The translations under genes were made by a program, and so were the position numbers. Of a stretch of 64,000 nucleotides of DNA, positions 43,791 through 56,980 are shown in pieces. The stretch is from assembly GCA_025558075.1 (NCBI GenBank), contig JAHLKF010000007.1, positions 124,001-188,000 of the forward strand, read 5' to 3'. Source of the DNA: Gaertneriomyces semiglobifer. Taxonomy: Eukaryota > Chytridiomycota > Chytridiomycetes > Spizellomycetales > Spizellomycetaceae. A model generated the notes under the pieces. That model was not told where the DNA came from. It searched no databases and was given only the letters and a program-made list of their open reading frames with translations. How positions within the stretch are numbered: the first letter of the stretch is position 1; each line of letters begins with the position of its first letter.

Positions 43791-44597
43791 TCTTAGACAT
43801 TTTACTTATGTGTATATATATGAAGGATGACAGCGTGTTCCCGCAGACAGGCTCGCATGGCAGATCAGACAAGAAGGCATCGTCGAGTGGGACATCAAAT
43901 ACCGCCCGGACGTAGATATAGAGGCATACCCACGTCTTCTGCTAGATGCACCGTTGTATACGTATTTCTGATTCAAATCTACATATACAAACCATCTGCC
44001 ACTAATACTATCCGAGCGCCCCAAGGTGCCGAGTAACTTAACTGCTGCTGCCAACGTCACTTCAAGGGGTCGGCACAGACATCATTCCCATTTTCCCACG
44101 GCGCTCTCCACCTGTCGACGACGCACATGCAAGCGACGCGCTGGGTGTAGGGTTCATTACAGCTGAGTCACCAACCGACCACCGATCATCTAATTTCTAA
44201 GCGTGTGTGCGCTATGTTGTGGTCTTTTATCTCGCGTTGCTTCTTTTTTCTCTCCATTCTCCCGTGTATTTAAGGATCTGGAGACACACACCCCACCACC
44301 CTGCTTCCCCCATCATCATCGGCGAGACTAGTCGTACACAGTGAGGCAAGCGACGGCCAAAAAAAGGCGGCGGCGACAGTAGAGGGACGGGCACCAAGGA
44401 CTGTGGATACAAGCCCGCGAACAGGTTCCAACTCAAGTGCTTACCAGTGAAACGGCCTCAAGGCTTGTTGTAGGACGGATAAGCGCGGCGCGCGTCCTGC
44501 AGGCAATAGTTGTTAGAGACAGAGCAGAGGTTACCGAGACATTGTCGTCGGATCGTGTAAGAACAAGCAAACCGTCCACACGTTGAGTCCCGGTTTC
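43791..44597. other. Intergenic upstream of glutamate-cysteine ligase
   Basis: About 800 bp with only short, overlapping frames and no domain. It holds the promoter and 5' leader of the next gene. Confidence 0.4.
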
Positions 44598-47088
44598 ATG
44601 GGTCTACTTTCCTTGGGGACGCCACTGCCGTGGGAAGAGGCTAAGGAATATGCGGATCACGTGAGGCAGCATGGGATACAGCAGTTTATCAATACATGGA
44701 ATAGAGTCAAAGCGCGACGAAAGGACAACCTTTTGTGGGGCGACGAGGTGGGTTGTGTGTGTGTGTTGGAGGATACGTTAGCTGCGTCCGGTTCCGCCTC
44801 CCTATTGGTTTGCAAACGACAGCGTCTCATGCCAGCTCCTATACGTACCTTTTCTGCTGCAGGTGGAATACGTGGTAGTCCATTTTGACGACAGTAACGA
44901 AAAAGTCAAGGTATCTTTGAGTGCGCACGACGCATTGGAAAAGTTGCAGCAGTTAGAAGTAGAGGCATTGCAACATGGGTACGTTCTTGCAGTAATTTCG
45001 GGCACAGACTGGTAGACTAACATCTGGTTTTGCAGTAAAGTATTTGAGAGCTCGTGGAAACCGGAATATGGCCGTTATATGCTCGAGGCGACACCAGGAC
45101 TGCCATATGGCGCGACCCTTGACCACCTTTTAGAAGTCGAACCGAATATGATTCAGAGGTATGTGCAGGTTCTGAGTTCAGCGTACCCTTCCCGTCAAGG
45201 GGGCTCATGGATAACATGGCAGGCGCAAATTGGCTACAGAGACTCTCGGACCGAAAGAGGCCGTTTTAACGATAACCAATTTCCCTCGTCTAGGCTGCTG
45301 CGAATTTACAGAACCAGTAGCGAGTCCTACTCCGGACAGTGGACCTAGCATGAGCTTGTTCATCCCCAATCAAGCTATCAATCCTCATGCGCGTTTTCCA
45401 ACACTGACTGCGAACATTCGCATTCGGCGGGGCTCTAAAGTGGCAATCAATATGCCAATTTACAAAGATGTCAACACTCCGACACCATTTCTGGAAGCAG
45501 CACCAGCATGCCTGAAGAATCACCTTACTAACAATTTAGCCGCGGCAGTCTCCGCAGGCTGTTCAAATGGGCACGTCAAGGAATGTGCCGAGTCAGCCAG
45601 CAAGCTTCGAAAGGAATCCCTTCCGCCGCTCCCAGAGATTATTCCCGATGCGCTGCCTGACCATATTTATATGGATGCCATGTGCTTTGGAATGGGCTGT
45701 TGCTGCCTGCAGGTTACATTTCAAGCCTGCTCAGTTGAGGAGGCTAGAAGACTTTACGATCAGCTTGCGGTTATTACTCCGATAATGATGGCACTGTCTG
45801 CTGGCGCTCCGATATTCCGGGGATATCTAGCTGATGTCGACTGTAGGTGGAATGTTATCTCGGGTAGCGTGGATGATCGTACGGCAGAGGAGCGTGGGTT
45901 ACAACCACTGGTGAACTCAAGGTTTCGTATAAACAAGTCCCGATATGACTCGATATCGCTGTACCTATCCCCTGGACCGAATTACTCGGGTGGATGCAGC
46001 GAGTTGGATGGGGAGACAGATAGACCGGTCTACGAGAATACGAACGCCGTTGTAAATGGCAACGGCAACGGCATATCTTCGGAGGAACGACCTATGCCCC
46101 CAGGTAGCGAGTATTTCAAGGATGAGTACAATGATTTGAACCCTCCGTTCGACAAGACCGTCTTTGCGAAACTTGTGGATGGTGGCATTGACGAGCGATT
46201 AGCTAAACATTACGCCCATCTGTTTATTCGTGATCCGCTCGTTATTTTCCGCGAACTACTCGATCAAGATAATGAGTTAAGCTCGGATCACTTTGAGAAC
46301 ATTCAGTCTACCAATTGGCAAACGATGCGGTTCAAACCCCCGCCCCCATCGACTCCAAGCGTGGGCTGGCGAGTCGAGTTTCGGAGTATGGAGATACAGC
46401 TTACCGACAAAGAAAACGCCGCGTTTTCCATCTTTGTCGTGTTGCTTGTACGGGCCATTCTAAGTTTTGGACTGAACTTTTACATTCCACTCAGTAAGGT
46501 GGACGAGAATATGAAGCGGGCGCATCACCGGGACGCAGTACATACCGAAAAGTTCTGGTTTAGGCACCGCGTTTTGGCCGATCCGGAGCGGAAGCTTGCT
46601 GATCTAGGCTGCCAATGCAATGGGACGTCCCAGCGGACTGTTGGGGAGATTCTTAGAGAAGCATTTCCCGTGAGCGGTCATGATGGCTCGAGTGCTACTG
46701 AATGCGAATACATAGAAATGACCGTTGACGAAATTATGAACGGAAAGGTAAAACGATGTGTTACGAATTAGCAACTGCGCGGCGCTAACCACCTCAGCGA
46801 GAATAGAAATCAGTACATTACCCGGGTCTTGTGCCTCTAGTGAGGACGTACCTTTCCACACACTCTTCCATCAAACCTGAGACACGAGATCGGCTGAACA
46901 CTTACATTGACTTGATATCACGTAAGGCCTCTGGTGCTTTGAAGACCGGTGCAACTTGGATGCGAGAATTCGTCACACAACATGTCGACTACAAAGGTGA
47001 CTCCGTGGTATCTGAGAAGATTGCTTACGACCTTTGCCGGACGGTGGAAGCCATGGCTGGGAAGAAGGTGCCTGGTTTGAATTATTGA
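44598..47088 (+). CDS. GSH1: Glutamate-cysteine ligase catalytic subunit
   Basis: Five exons: 44598-44747, 44863-44978, 45036-45158, 45223-46747, 46807-47088 (731 aa). MGLLSLGTPLPWEEAKEYADHVRQHG, the WGDEVEY glutamate-binding start, PEYGRYMLEATPG, ITNFPRLGC, PDHIYMDAMCFGMGCCCLQVTFQA, SRYDSISLYLS, HLFIRDPLVIF, SDHFENIQSTNWQTMRFKPP and VEFRSMEIQLTD all match eukaryotic GCLC. The enzyme joins glutamate and cysteine with ATP, the rate-limiting step of glutathione synthesis in the cytosol. An extra segment of about 50 residues before the PDHIYMD block is longer than in animals. The ATG 44598 fits the conserved N-terminus exactly. The first intron (115 nt) is the longest in this gene. Confidence 0.96.
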
Positions 47089-48065
47089 GCAGGTATATTA
47101 TGTATATTGTATGTGTATTGCCAACATGGTCTGTATCTTTCAATACACCCGATGCGCGGATTACGAAGGGTTAACTCCTGGCGTCGCGCGTGGGGTATAA
47201 TATAATAATGATTTCGCACGTCGTGTGTTCACATGTCTTGACGGGCCGTCCCACAGTCCATACCCACAGTGGGAAAAGGGCGGCAGGTGGGGTCCGGAAT
47301 TTCCTCTTCGCTTCGACGACATCAGCTGAAGATCAGATCCTGCAGTTGAGCTATTTATATTGTTTAAACTCTCGACAGTTACAGTTGGCAAGGGGCAACA
47401 GACAAGGTTAACACATGTCTGCGTTCTCGGTTGAACGTGAGCTCGCAGTTAATCACGAGTCTTTAGTGTTCCCACTGACTGTGCAAATACCGTCAAAGCG
47501 CAAAGGGTTCTGTTAACGCCCGAAAGATGCCAGTGAGGTCCGCGACCCCAAAGTTTAAATAACGTCTTACAGGCGTCTTCAACGTCTTGAGCAATCATGA
47601 GACCTACTCACAGGCTTGGAGGACGAACACGAAGTATTTTGCCAGAGCGCGATGCCAATGTGGGCCAGTGCGTCCAACGTGCCGACCCAGCGAAAACTCG
47701 AATGAAGACAAACTGGGACAAGCCGGTCAGCTGTAGAATTACATTATAAATGCGTCATGATCGTTGGGTTGACCGCAAACGGAAGAAATTGCAAGGCGCC
47801 AGAAATCGGGAAATCAATGCCAACAGGTTGAAGACCCATGAGAATGCCACGGCAAAGAAAGATGAATACAGATAGGATGAGGGGTGAGGGATGGTGTGAT
47901 ACCCAGCATGTTTATGAGAATCTGAAGCCAGGTCTTTGCTTGCTACGTGGGGGTATGTAAATTATACCGAAAACACAATAGTTGCTACATCAACTCAACA
48001 AAGAACTTGAGGGCAGACAAGAGAACGTGCTGCACGTACGCTTGCCCAGAGAAAGCCTTCGGAAC
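47089..48065. other. Convergent intergenic region
   Basis: About 980 bp between the 3' ends of GSH1 (+) and the WOPR gene (-). No coding frame above 73 codons and no recognisable RNA gene. Confidence 0.45.
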
Positions 48066-49798
48066 TTACCGTTTTCGACATTTTCGACAGAGTTCCGCGG
48101 GCAAACTCCAGACTCCTTCATGCAGCGGGATATAGTCGCAATGATTATTGGGCTTTGCTTGTCCAGCAACCTTTAGCACTTGCCGAGATTGTACCGTCTG
48201 GATAAGCAGGCGTCGAAAATGCGGAAACAGGTCAGTTGGGTCTGGGTCTGAAGGTAACGGCCCGCCATCAAACATTGGGACCCCCATAGCCTGGTGTCCC
48301 TCGTCGGTTTTCCTGGTTTCATTGACCGGGAGGAGCACACCTTGTGGAACAAGTGACGGTGTGGAGAGGAGAGGATCTGAAGACAGCAGCGCTGTGGCTG
48401 TCGAGTTCGCATGTAAAGTTAGTTCACTGCCACCCATTTCCTGTAAGGCGTCCGCAATGTCCAAGCCGAAGAAACCGGGCATTTCCAATTGGGCCGGAGA
48501 ATTGCAGTTGAGAGTCCATTCCGCCTCTCCACAAGAATCTCCCCAGGATTCTGGAAAATCAAGGTCGGGGACGCTTCCATTGCTTGAGAACTCCAGAGAA
48601 GTCGAGGTCCCTAGGGGATAGTGGGTGTACCCATTTGCCGCAGTAGAACCAAAACAGACCTCCTCATGTTCGTTTTCGGTCGAGCGGGCATCGACTGGCA
48701 AGCAGTCGATGTGACTGACTGTATCTAACGCACTCGCATCACCGTGCAGAGAAACGCATGGTCGGTCTGCCAAACTCAGGTCACCAATCCCGTTTCCAGG
48801 TGGTACTCCATCCAGGGACACGCCAACGGTAACATCGTAACTCTCCTCGTAAGCAGCGAAGTTGTGACCAAGAATTGCCGTCGCGGTAATCCGTACTAGC
48901 CTGATATAGTGCATAACATGAGTGGCATAAACCTATGAGTAAAGCGGAGCAGCGCGGACCTTCCATGTGTCAAATCTTGCTTTGTGTAATAACTGACCAG
49001 ATGCCAAGTCTGCTCACTTCACCGGAAACGTTAGAGGCTAGATAGCAGACGAAGATTCAGACACTCACTTGACAAGTATTGAGGTGCTTCGACGTGTTAA
49101 AGCATTTTCCTCTAGTTTTAACACGTATCCGCCCTGAGTACATGCGTTTGAACATATTGGATACCATAAAAGAGCCAATTACAGTCATCAGACTACCTTA
49201 CTGTTGAGTACCGCGTGGCGGCCGTTCAGTAACATTGTTCTCTGGCCCTGGTTGCGGAGCTGACTAGCTTGATCGTCGCCTTTCCTTATCTTCTCAATAC
49301 ACTCGTCGTACTCGAGAAATTTGGCGCGGACCTGCTCGCTACAGTCAAGAATAACGCTGGAAATATTGGAGAATTGCTGTGACACTTACGCGACTTGGAG
49401 TCCATTTCCTTTTGTCAGTCCTGTCGGTCGAATGGTTTGGTCAAATTTGAATGGATGCAACAGCTACGAGGGACATTCTCACCATCGAGTGATGTTGGCT
49501 TCTTCTTCGCAGTAAACAATAATGCTTCCAGAGCGGATTTTGTTTTTCTGAGCACTTGTAGGACGACACTTGAGCCGAGGGATCAAACCTATCCGTGCGG
49601 CATGAATGACAGCGTGGCTATCGCGGAAGGTGTTCACGTATCCTGGACCGAGAGATTGAGCGTTGGGTAAGTAACCGACTAGGCGCCCCTGCTGTGCTCA
49701 GGACAAGGGGTACTCTAACCCTGCTCCGCCAAAGCGGGAATGATAAATAACTTACCGAAGCACGACTCAATTACGCTCGCCTCGTTGCCCTCTACCAT
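48066..49798 (-). CDS. WOPR-domain transcription regulator (Gti1/Pac2/Wor1 family)
   Basis: Seven exons on the minus strand: 49798-49756, 49642-49483, 49420-49390, 49331-49197, 49133-49069, 49016-48933, 48900-48066 (450 aa). The N-terminal WOPR domain shows both halves: GYVNTFRDSHAVIHAARIGL, IRSGSIIVYCEEE, ITRWTDKRKWTPSR, FLEYDECI, then ALTRRSTSILV and WHLVSYYTKQDL. The C-terminal 280 residues are acidic and Ser/Asn-rich, like an activation region. These fungus-specific DNA-binding proteins control morphological switching and spore or pathogenic programmes in Ascomycota. The 32-nt intron at 48901-48932 is short but in phase. It is divergent from HSP70, with 801 bp between starts. Confidence 0.88.
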
Positions 49799-50599
49799 TT
49801 TCGACGCAATGAAAAGACAACGAAGAATGTACACGATACCATGAAATGGTAACTTGGATTCAGATTGGCCTCTTCGCCTTTAAATCTGGTGGTAACAAAA
49901 ACCAAGACCTGTGGGAACGTATTGCATAGGAGATCCAATAACCACTCATGTTGGCCCAATGGGAACTCGATTGTCGTGCATGGGAACAGCAGCTTCCCAA
50001 CGCTGGGAGGCTTCGGTTCTTGCTCTTCCCAAGCAGGTCGCGGCCGCTCCTTACTTGACCTTGCCCGAGACGAAGACGTATGGCAAAGCACTCGATGCGC
50101 GTGTGGAAACGATATGGTGATGCATTTAGCAGATGTGAACGATAGCCATTACAAACTACGTACTCTTTTTCATGTGAAAGGTACTGTCATCACGGGCTCC
50201 AACGGACTCCAACGGAGACCAACAACCGATTACGTGTAATAACAGAAGCAAAGCTGTCAATTCCAGTCCAAAACCTGTCAAATTCCCGATTGACGCGTTT
50301 GAGCGTGAGAAAAAGAACGGTGGGAAAATGCACGCGTTTACATTACGACCAGAAGGCTTTGCCTTATAAAGAACGCACATTGGAATCTGCTTCTTCAGAT
50401 CAGACAGGGGCCCCGACCAACTAAGGCTTGTGTGTTAGGATGACGTTGATGGCAATTAGGACGATATATAAACAGACCGCGTAGCTGCTGGGTGCTCGGT
50501 GTACGGTCTGATGCGAAACACATTAAGAAAGCACACGCCAAAGGACCGCTCCACATAACCATCAATCAGGATAAGCACCGTACACGCGACCACTCCGGA
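49799..50599. promoter_or_regulatory. WOPR/HSP70 divergent promoter; TATA box of HSP70
   Basis: TATATAAA at 50465-50472 lies 128 bp before the HSP70 ATG, suitable for a strongly inducible Pol II promoter. GAA and TTC triplets occur upstream (for example around 50382-50400), but no perfect three-block heat-shock element can be called by eye. An in-frame ATG at 50492 would add 36 residues absent from Hsp70 proteins and is more likely leader sequence. Confidence 0.55.
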
Positions 50600-52516
50600 A
50601 TGTCGAAAGCCGTTGGTATTGACTTAGGCACCACTTACTCGTGCGTGGGTGTCTGGCAAAATGATCGTGTGGAAATTATTGCGAACGATCAAGGCAATCG
50701 CACCACCCCATCATACGTGGCCTTTACCGACACTGAGCGACTGATAGGAGATGCTGCCAAGAACCAAGTCGCGCTCAACCCGCACAACACGGTTTTCGAT
50801 GCCAAGCGGCTTATTGGGAGGAAGTTCAACGATAGCGAAGTTCAAAGCGACATGAAACATTGGCCGTTCAAGGTGATTAACGAAGGTGGAAAGCCAGCCA
50901 TTCAGGTCGAGTTCAAGGGAGAAAAGAAGGTGTTCACGCCAGAGCAAATCTCTGCGATGGTATTAACCAAAATGCGCGATGTTGCCGAAGCATACTTAGC
51001 ATTCAAAGTCAATGAAGCAGTTGTTACCGTTCCTGCATACTTTAATGATTCCCAACGCCAAGCGACCAAGGACGCTGGAATCATTGCCGGTCTTAATGTT
51101 CTCCGCATCATTAATGAGCCGACTGCTGCTGCCATTGCTTACGGCCTTGACAAGAAAACCCAGCAGGAGAAAAACATTTTGATCTACGATCTCGGGGGCG
51201 GCACATTCGATGTATCCCTCTTAACCATAGAGGAAGGGGTGTTTGAAGTCAAGGCAACAGCCGGGGATACTCATCTTGGCGGTGAAGATTTCGACAACCG
51301 CCTCGTTCACTTTTTCGTAGAGGAATTCAAGCGCAAGCACAAAAAGGATTTGAGCTCGAACGCACGCGCTCTACGGCGACTGCGCACTGCGTGTGAGCGC
51401 GCGAAGCGTACGCTCTCTTCGTCCGCTCAGGCGTCGGTTGAGATTGACTCCTTGTTCGAAGGAATTGATTTCTATACTAGCATTACTCGTGCTAGGTTCG
51501 ACGAACTATGTGGCGATCTCTTCCGGTCTACGCTAGCACCGGTGGAGAAAGTACTGAGAGACGCCAAGCTGGGGAAAAATGAAATCAACGAGATCATCTT
51601 GGTTGGAGGCAGCACTCGCATTCCACGTATTCAGAAGTTGCTGAGCGACTTTTTCAACGGTAAAGAGCTCAACCGATCTATAAACCCCGACGAAGCCGTT
51701 GCCTATGGAGCTGCAGTGCAAGCCGCTATCCTGACTGGAGTCACCTCGGAAAAAACTCAGGATGTGCTATTGATGGACGTCGCTCCTCTATCACTCGGCT
51801 TGGAGACCGCGGGAGGAGTCATGACGACGATCATTCCACGCAACACTACCATTCCGACTAAAAAGACACAAATATTTTCTACCTACAGCGACAATCAGCC
51901 GGGTGTGCTAATCCAAGTCTACGAGGGCGAACGTAAGCTTACCAAGGATAACAATTTGCTGGGAAAGTTCGAGCTTAGTGGTATCCCACCCGCCCCGCGA
52001 GGTGTGCCTCAAATTGAAGTTTCCTTTGACATTGACGCGAACGGTATTCTCAATGTCTCTGCTGAGGATAAGACCACTGGCAAATCGAGTCGAATTACCA
52101 TCACCAATGAGAAAGGCCGTCTCTCACAGTCGGACATTGACCGCATGGTCAACGAAGCGGAAAAGTTCCGACAAGAGGACGAGAAGGTTGCTGAGCGCGT
52201 ACAAGCTCGGAACGCCTTTGAAGCCTACACTTACAACATCCGCAATACACTTCAAGATGAGAAGATATCTGGAAAATTGGATACAAAGGATAAGGAAGAG
52301 CTTCATCACGATATCGAAGAAGCCATCAAATGGCTGGATCACAATCTGGAAGCGTCAACAGACGAGTACAACAGCAGGCAAAAGGAGCTTGAAAGCAAAG
52401 TCAATCCCATCATGATGAAAATGTACGGAGCAGGTGGCGGCGGCGCCCCGGGAGGGTTCCCACAAGGGGCACCTCCTGAAGCTGCGGGGGGTCCTACTGT
52501 AGAAGAGGTCGATTGA
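50600..52516 (+). CDS. SSA1: Cytosolic heat-shock protein 70
   Basis: A single intronless frame of 638 residues from ATG 50600. It shows all three Hsp70 signatures: [29 protein letters not shown] and [15 protein letters not shown]. The nucleotide-binding domain spans about 1-385 and the substrate-binding domain follows ([24 protein letters not shown] segment around residue 415). The protein ends in a Gly/Ala/Pro-rich lid tail and EEVD, the cytosolic signal bound by TPR co-chaperones. It is an ATP-driven chaperone working with J-proteins. The absence of introns among intron-rich neighbours is typical of inducible HSP70 genes and allows expression during heat shock, when splicing is impaired. 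Codon use is strongly CpG-rich. Confidence 0.97.
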   Translation: MSKAVGIDLGTTYSCVGVWQNDRVEIIANDQGNRTTPSYVAFTDTERLIGDAAKNQVALNPHNTVFDAKRLIGRKFNDSEVQSDMKHWPFKVINEGGKPAIQVEFKGEKKVFTPEQISAMVLTKMRDVAEAYLAFKVNEAVVTVPAYFNDSQRQATKDAGIIAGLNVLRIINEPTAAAIAYGLDKKTQQEKNILIYDLGGGTFDVSLLTIEEGVFEVKATAGDTHLGGEDFDNRLVHFFVEEFKRKHKKDLSSNARALRRLRTACERAKRTLSSSAQASVEIDSLFEGIDFYTSITRARFDELCGDLFRSTLAPVEKVLRDAKLGKNEINEIILVGGSTRIPRIQKLLSDFFNGKELNRSINPDEAVAYGAAVQAAILTGVTSEKTQDVLLMDVAPLSLGLETAGGVMTTIIPRNTTIPTKKTQIFSTYSDNQPGVLIQVYEGERKLTKDNNLLGKFELSGIPPAPRGVPQIEVSFDIDANGILNVSAEDKTTGKSSRITITNEKGRLSQSDIDRMVNEAEKFRQEDEKVAERVQARNAFEAYTYNIRNTLQDEKISGKLDTKDKEELHHDIEEAIKWLDHNLEASTDEYNSRQKELESKVNPIMMKMYGAGGGGAPGGFPQGAPPEAAGGPTVEEVD

Positions 52517-53212
52517 GAATAGTTGTTCGGGCCGAGAAATCTACACATGCATGATGATGTGATTTGTTATGTTTCCCATGCTTTTGCTTTAGGCTGTTAT
52601 GAAGGGTTGGTGTTCCTGTCAAGAGTAATAAATACAATTATCCGTTGAGAGATCGCCAGTCACAAATTCGCGTGGAGTGGTGGAATCAATAACGGAATGC
52701 ACGCGTCATGGCAGTATCTCACCCGCGCATATCCAGCCGACAGAATTGAATTGTATCATGCTGCCAGCAGAAAAATATCCCAGGCGGGCGGCAGGGCGGA
52801 AAGGTATCCATACTCTTGAGGTGGCAGCAGGCGGATGCAGAAGGAGCGGGCTGTTGAAGGTTAGTGTAGAATATCTATCCGCGGAAAGCGACAGGTAAAA
52901 AAGGGCCTCAGGCTGCGGAAACATAAGTGATTGGCTGGGTGGCTCAGCGCCGGGATACTTCTCAAGACTGGTCTCCAGTCGGCTCATGCGAGGCGCCCCT
53001 TCAGCCTTAGCTTGAGTTGGTAGTGTATATAGACCAGCACACGCCGACCGGCCAACCAGCGTAGAAGAGTGCCTTTCGAATCCGACAGGAACGTCTTCTT
53101 CCATACTGCGTAGAAGGATGATTAGATAGAGCATCCGATCTGGATATTACAGATACCCTTTCCATACCCCGAACCCTTTGAACGCATCAGTGAATATTGT
53201 AATTACCTAGCT
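52517..53212. other. Intergenic between HSP70 and M13 peptidase genes
   Basis: About 700 bp; only short frames. It includes the HSP70 3' untranslated region and the peptidase promoter. Confidence 0.45.
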
Positions 53213-55586
53213 ATGCCTTTGTCGATAGCGGTATGTTTAGCAGTGCTTATTGTACTAGGTAAGTTGCTCGTCCAGTTCCACCGGGTAATGACAACACTCA
53301 GCAAAAAGTGTTAGGATCCACTTGGGCATTACCAATTGAGATCATCAGCTGGCACCGAAATATTACATCCTACGAGTATGCCCCCCCACTACAGCCACGT
53401 GCAGAGGAAAATCAACCCACCGTTACAAATCGATTCCCACATACTTTAGGCTACGATCGGCTGCGTTTGTGGATGAATGATAGGGTGGATCCTTGCGATG
53501 ATTTCTGGATGTATGCTTGCGGAGGTTTCATAGATGAGAATAAAGAGCTTGGAGATGTGGATGTTCTGCAACTGATGCAGATGTCTAATTCTAAACTTAT
53601 GGAAAGCGTGCTGGAGCAATCAGTGGATAGCATCGGCGAGGGTCCATTGGAGAAAGAGCTATTCGCAAAAACCAAGTCGTACTATCAGTCGTGCCGTAAC
53701 TCTGAAGCTATCAAAAATCGTGGGCTTGAACCCCTTATTGCGCATGCCCGAAGCATTATCGCGTATACTGCCCACGACAACAATACCGATTTACCGTTGA
53801 TCTTTGCAAACCTTCACCAGGATGCCATTGAAGTATTATTCAGAACCGAGTATACGAAAGTGCCGAATCATGATCCTACCGACTTGCGGCTGATATTTAG
53901 CCCTGCTTCTGCGTATGAAGTTCAGCCGTCTACTGTGAAGAAGGTACTTGAACCAATCTTGCGAATGAACTTGCTTGACGACTTTGACGCTACAAGTGAC
54001 CTCGACAGCATTGCTGATTGGATTGTCAAGATTGAGCTTGAATCGGTGAAGTTCATCGCCGCCCTAGACGCCGAGAACATCGAAACCGACGGCCTCGCGC
54101 CATCTCAGTTCATGGTTATTGACCAGCTCAATACCAGAACGCAACAGGACTGGAGAACCTTTACCCGGCAATTGGGACTAAACAACGCCGACAGAATTTA
54201 CCTCTACGGCGATGCGGAGAAATGGATTGATGCCTTTACAGCTCTGGCAAAGTTCGATCGGCAAGCGTTGCGTTTCTACTTCCTTTGGCGCCTGGGGGTT
54301 TCCCACTTCAATAAGCTTTCAGCGCCATATCATGACCTGTGGTTGAAGGAGGTTGCCACCGCCGAGGTTGTATCTGTCGCCCGGGGTGCAGTTGACGCAT
54401 TCCAAAATGACTGCCTTACGGAGCTCGGTAATTATCTAAGTTATCTGTCAGGGCATATCTTTGTCAAGTATGCCTTCAATGGTAAGTTGGCAATCACATA
54501 ATCAATCGTAGATGGTTTGCTCATATTATGCCCGACAGCAACTCAGAAGGACGCGGCTACAGACCTCGTCAACAACCTCGTTCAAGCATTCCGCTCTGAA
54601 TTGCAGACGCTCGAATGGATGGATGATGCAACGAGGACAGCGGCCGTTGCAAAGGTGGACAACATTGTTGAAGTCGTCGGGTACCCTGACTGGCTCATAG
54701 ATACCGCGGAGGTAGCGGAATATCACGCCAACCTCGTCTTCTCGGTGGACAGCTATTATGAAAACGCTGTTAAGGCACAAGCGTTTTCGCTTTTCGCCTC
54801 TTCCATCCGTCAAATTGGAAGTACCTTCGCCCGGAAAGATCTGTATTTCGGTTTTCCGTGGCAGCTGAACGCATTCAGCCATTCGGACCGCGTACAAATA
54901 CAAATCAATCCAGGAATTCTGCAGCGGCCCTTATTCTCGTCCTTGAACCCCCGAGCCATGAATTATGGTGCTCTTGGGATGATTGTAGGCCACGAGATTA
55001 CGCATGGGTTTGATGATGAAGGACATAAACTTGACAAAGATGGCGTGCTCCGCCCTTGGTGGTCCAATCAATCGGTGACGAGCTTCCAGGACGAATCGGC
55101 GTGCTTTATTCGACAATACGATCAATATAAGCTGCCCAACGGGAATTCCACGGTAAAGATTGACGGTCTAAGAACTCTTGGGGAAAACATTTCTGATAAC
55201 GGTGGATATAATGTTGCCCTGGCCGCTTGGAGGAGCGCAGAGGCAAAAGCAAGGCAAGCCGGCATTCCTGATCCCGATGAGGACAAGCGCGGAAACTTCA
55301 CTCCGGAACAAGTGTTCCACATTGCGTTAGCTCAAACGTGGTGCTCTACTACAGCCCTTGGCGGATATTCGGTAGGTTTTCTTGAAGACGGAGACGGTGT
55401 TGACAATGGATAACGTTCGGTTGCTCATATACACCTTTCTAGCGTGAAAACTCTGTTCACTCGCCAAAGACCATTCGTACGAGAGGTATCCTGGAAAATT
55501 CGGCGGACTTTGCCAAAGCGTTTTCATGCCCTGTTGGTTCTGGAATGAATCCGCGCCCAGACGGTGAACGTTGTCGATTATATTGA
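53213..55586 (+). CDS. M13 (neprilysin-type) zinc endopeptidase
   Basis: Four exons: 53213-53258, 53309-54481, 54539-55371, 55443-55586 (731 aa). The N-terminus MPLSIAVCLAVLIVL is a signal peptide or signal anchor. The ectodomain shows RLRLWMNDRVDPCDDFWMYACGGF, the usual M13 opening. The active site is VGHEITHGFDDEG (HEXXH) and TLGENISDNGGYNVA (third ligand in ENISD); the C-terminus is FSCPVGSGMNP...RC. These secreted or membrane peptidases cut peptides outside the cell or in endomembranes. The first intron joins the signal sequence to the body, and its acceptor is chosen by phase. The C-terminal exon restores the conserved tail, so the enzyme looks complete. Confidence 0.93.
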
Positions 55587-55693
55587 GACGAGGAATAGTG
55601 TATATATATCTATCACTAGTAATTTTGTTTAGTCATGAACTTGGAATATTTTTAATACAGCTTGTATATACGCGGGAGCTTTCACCGTGAACG

Positions 55694-56835
55694 ATGGATG
55701 AAGCTAATATAGCAGCCATAACAGAGTCCTTGCTCGCCAACCCTCAATTTCAGTTGCGCCCACTGCACTTGGGGGATCGTTCCCTTCCCGATGAAACGAC
55801 AACGCGGGCCACCCTGGAGCGCATGTTGGCGAGGGATCTGGGCTTGTTTTTAGGTATAAACCATGCACTGTTGCCTGCACAGATTTCCCATTCTTACTGA
55901 AATTTGCATCAAGAGAAGTGGGGAAGGTACCTCTCTAAAGAAAAACTTGAGCTCTTCAGACCGTACGAAGGTTTGTGACTCGTCTACGCATGGCTTCGCT
56001 GGCCAACCCGGCTCAACTGAGATCATTCACCCTTTAGAGCAGTATGAAGTTCGGTTCTACCTGACGCAGCTCCTGGCCCCGCCTACACCATCCAAAGCTC
56101 AAATCAGGAATCGACGGTGATATAGAACCGACTCTCTTACGTGTCCACGGCTCCTTACTTACCCGCCATCGGGCTTCAGTTTGACCTACCTTGCCCAGAA
56201 TGCGGCTTCCTCCTACTTCTCCGATGCTTCATTTAAAGAGCGTGAACCAGCACTATATGAAGAATACATTGGCCAACATATTCCAGAATTAGAGCGCCAA
56301 GCAGCTTTTCCAGATGAGATGACACTCGTCCAACGACTCTATGCCAACATTGACAGAGCGTCCTATGAGGAAGAGATGAGACGAGAAGAAAGTCAAGCAC
56401 AAGAATCTTATGAAGAGTTTGACAGTGAAAGTGAAGGCGATGGAAGTGACAATGAGGGCACAACAAGACTGAGCAACGATAACCATCATGACAGTCGCAA
56501 GATGGTACCTGTGGAAAATGACGAAGAATCGCATGAAGATCATGAAGAGCTAAGTCCTGAGGAAAGAGAAACATTAGCTGAGGAATTCAGGAACTTGATG
56601 CGGCGGCGGTTCGCAGAGGGCAAGGATGTACGTACTACTGGAACCCGATTGTGTTCTGATATGAATGTTCCTGATTGGCATTTGATAGGCTGAATTTGAT
56701 TACAACGAGGTCGACAATGACCCACAGTATGACCAGTCCGACGAATTTCAGCGAGATCAAGCCGAAGCGTACTTTGATAGTGAGGAGGCAAATGAGTTTG
56801 ACAACCGATCGGAAGAGAGAGAACTCGATTATTAG
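55694..56835 (+). CDS. CCDC97-like protein
   Basis: Five exons: 55694-55853, 55914-55970, 56038-56116, 56180-56627, 56689-56835 (296 aa). Conserved-looking blocks are YLSKEKLELFRPYE, YEVRFYLTQLL, RNRRLTYLAQN, FKEREPALYEEYIGQH, EFRNLMRRRFAEGKD and FDYNEVDNDPQYD. They follow the order of animal CCDC97 and its DUF2052 region, which interacts with splicing factor SF3B. The middle is acidic and low-complexity (SESEGDGSDNEG). The end is acidic too. The function is inferred from the family, where it has been linked to the U2 snRNP. The 3' end faces the carrier gene at 56981, 145 bp away. Confidence 0.85.
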
Positions 56836-56980
56836 CCAGTCTTTAGTACCAAACGCTGTGGCGTCGCTTCCCGGGTCTAAATCGCAAATGTTATTGCTGA
56901 TTTAAACAAAAATATGATCCAGTTTGCCCATGTATAAATGCACCGTCCGCCGGTAGTATAACCTTCTATATAGTGCTGCG

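Noticed and set aside
50492..50599. 36-residue N-terminal extension of HSP70
   Set aside because: In frame but unlike any Hsp70 N-terminus; the conserved protein starts at 50600, and the stretch lies just 20 bp after the TATA box.
52339..52548. Antisense frames under HSP70
   Set aside because: Shadows of the strongly biased codon use of HSP70.
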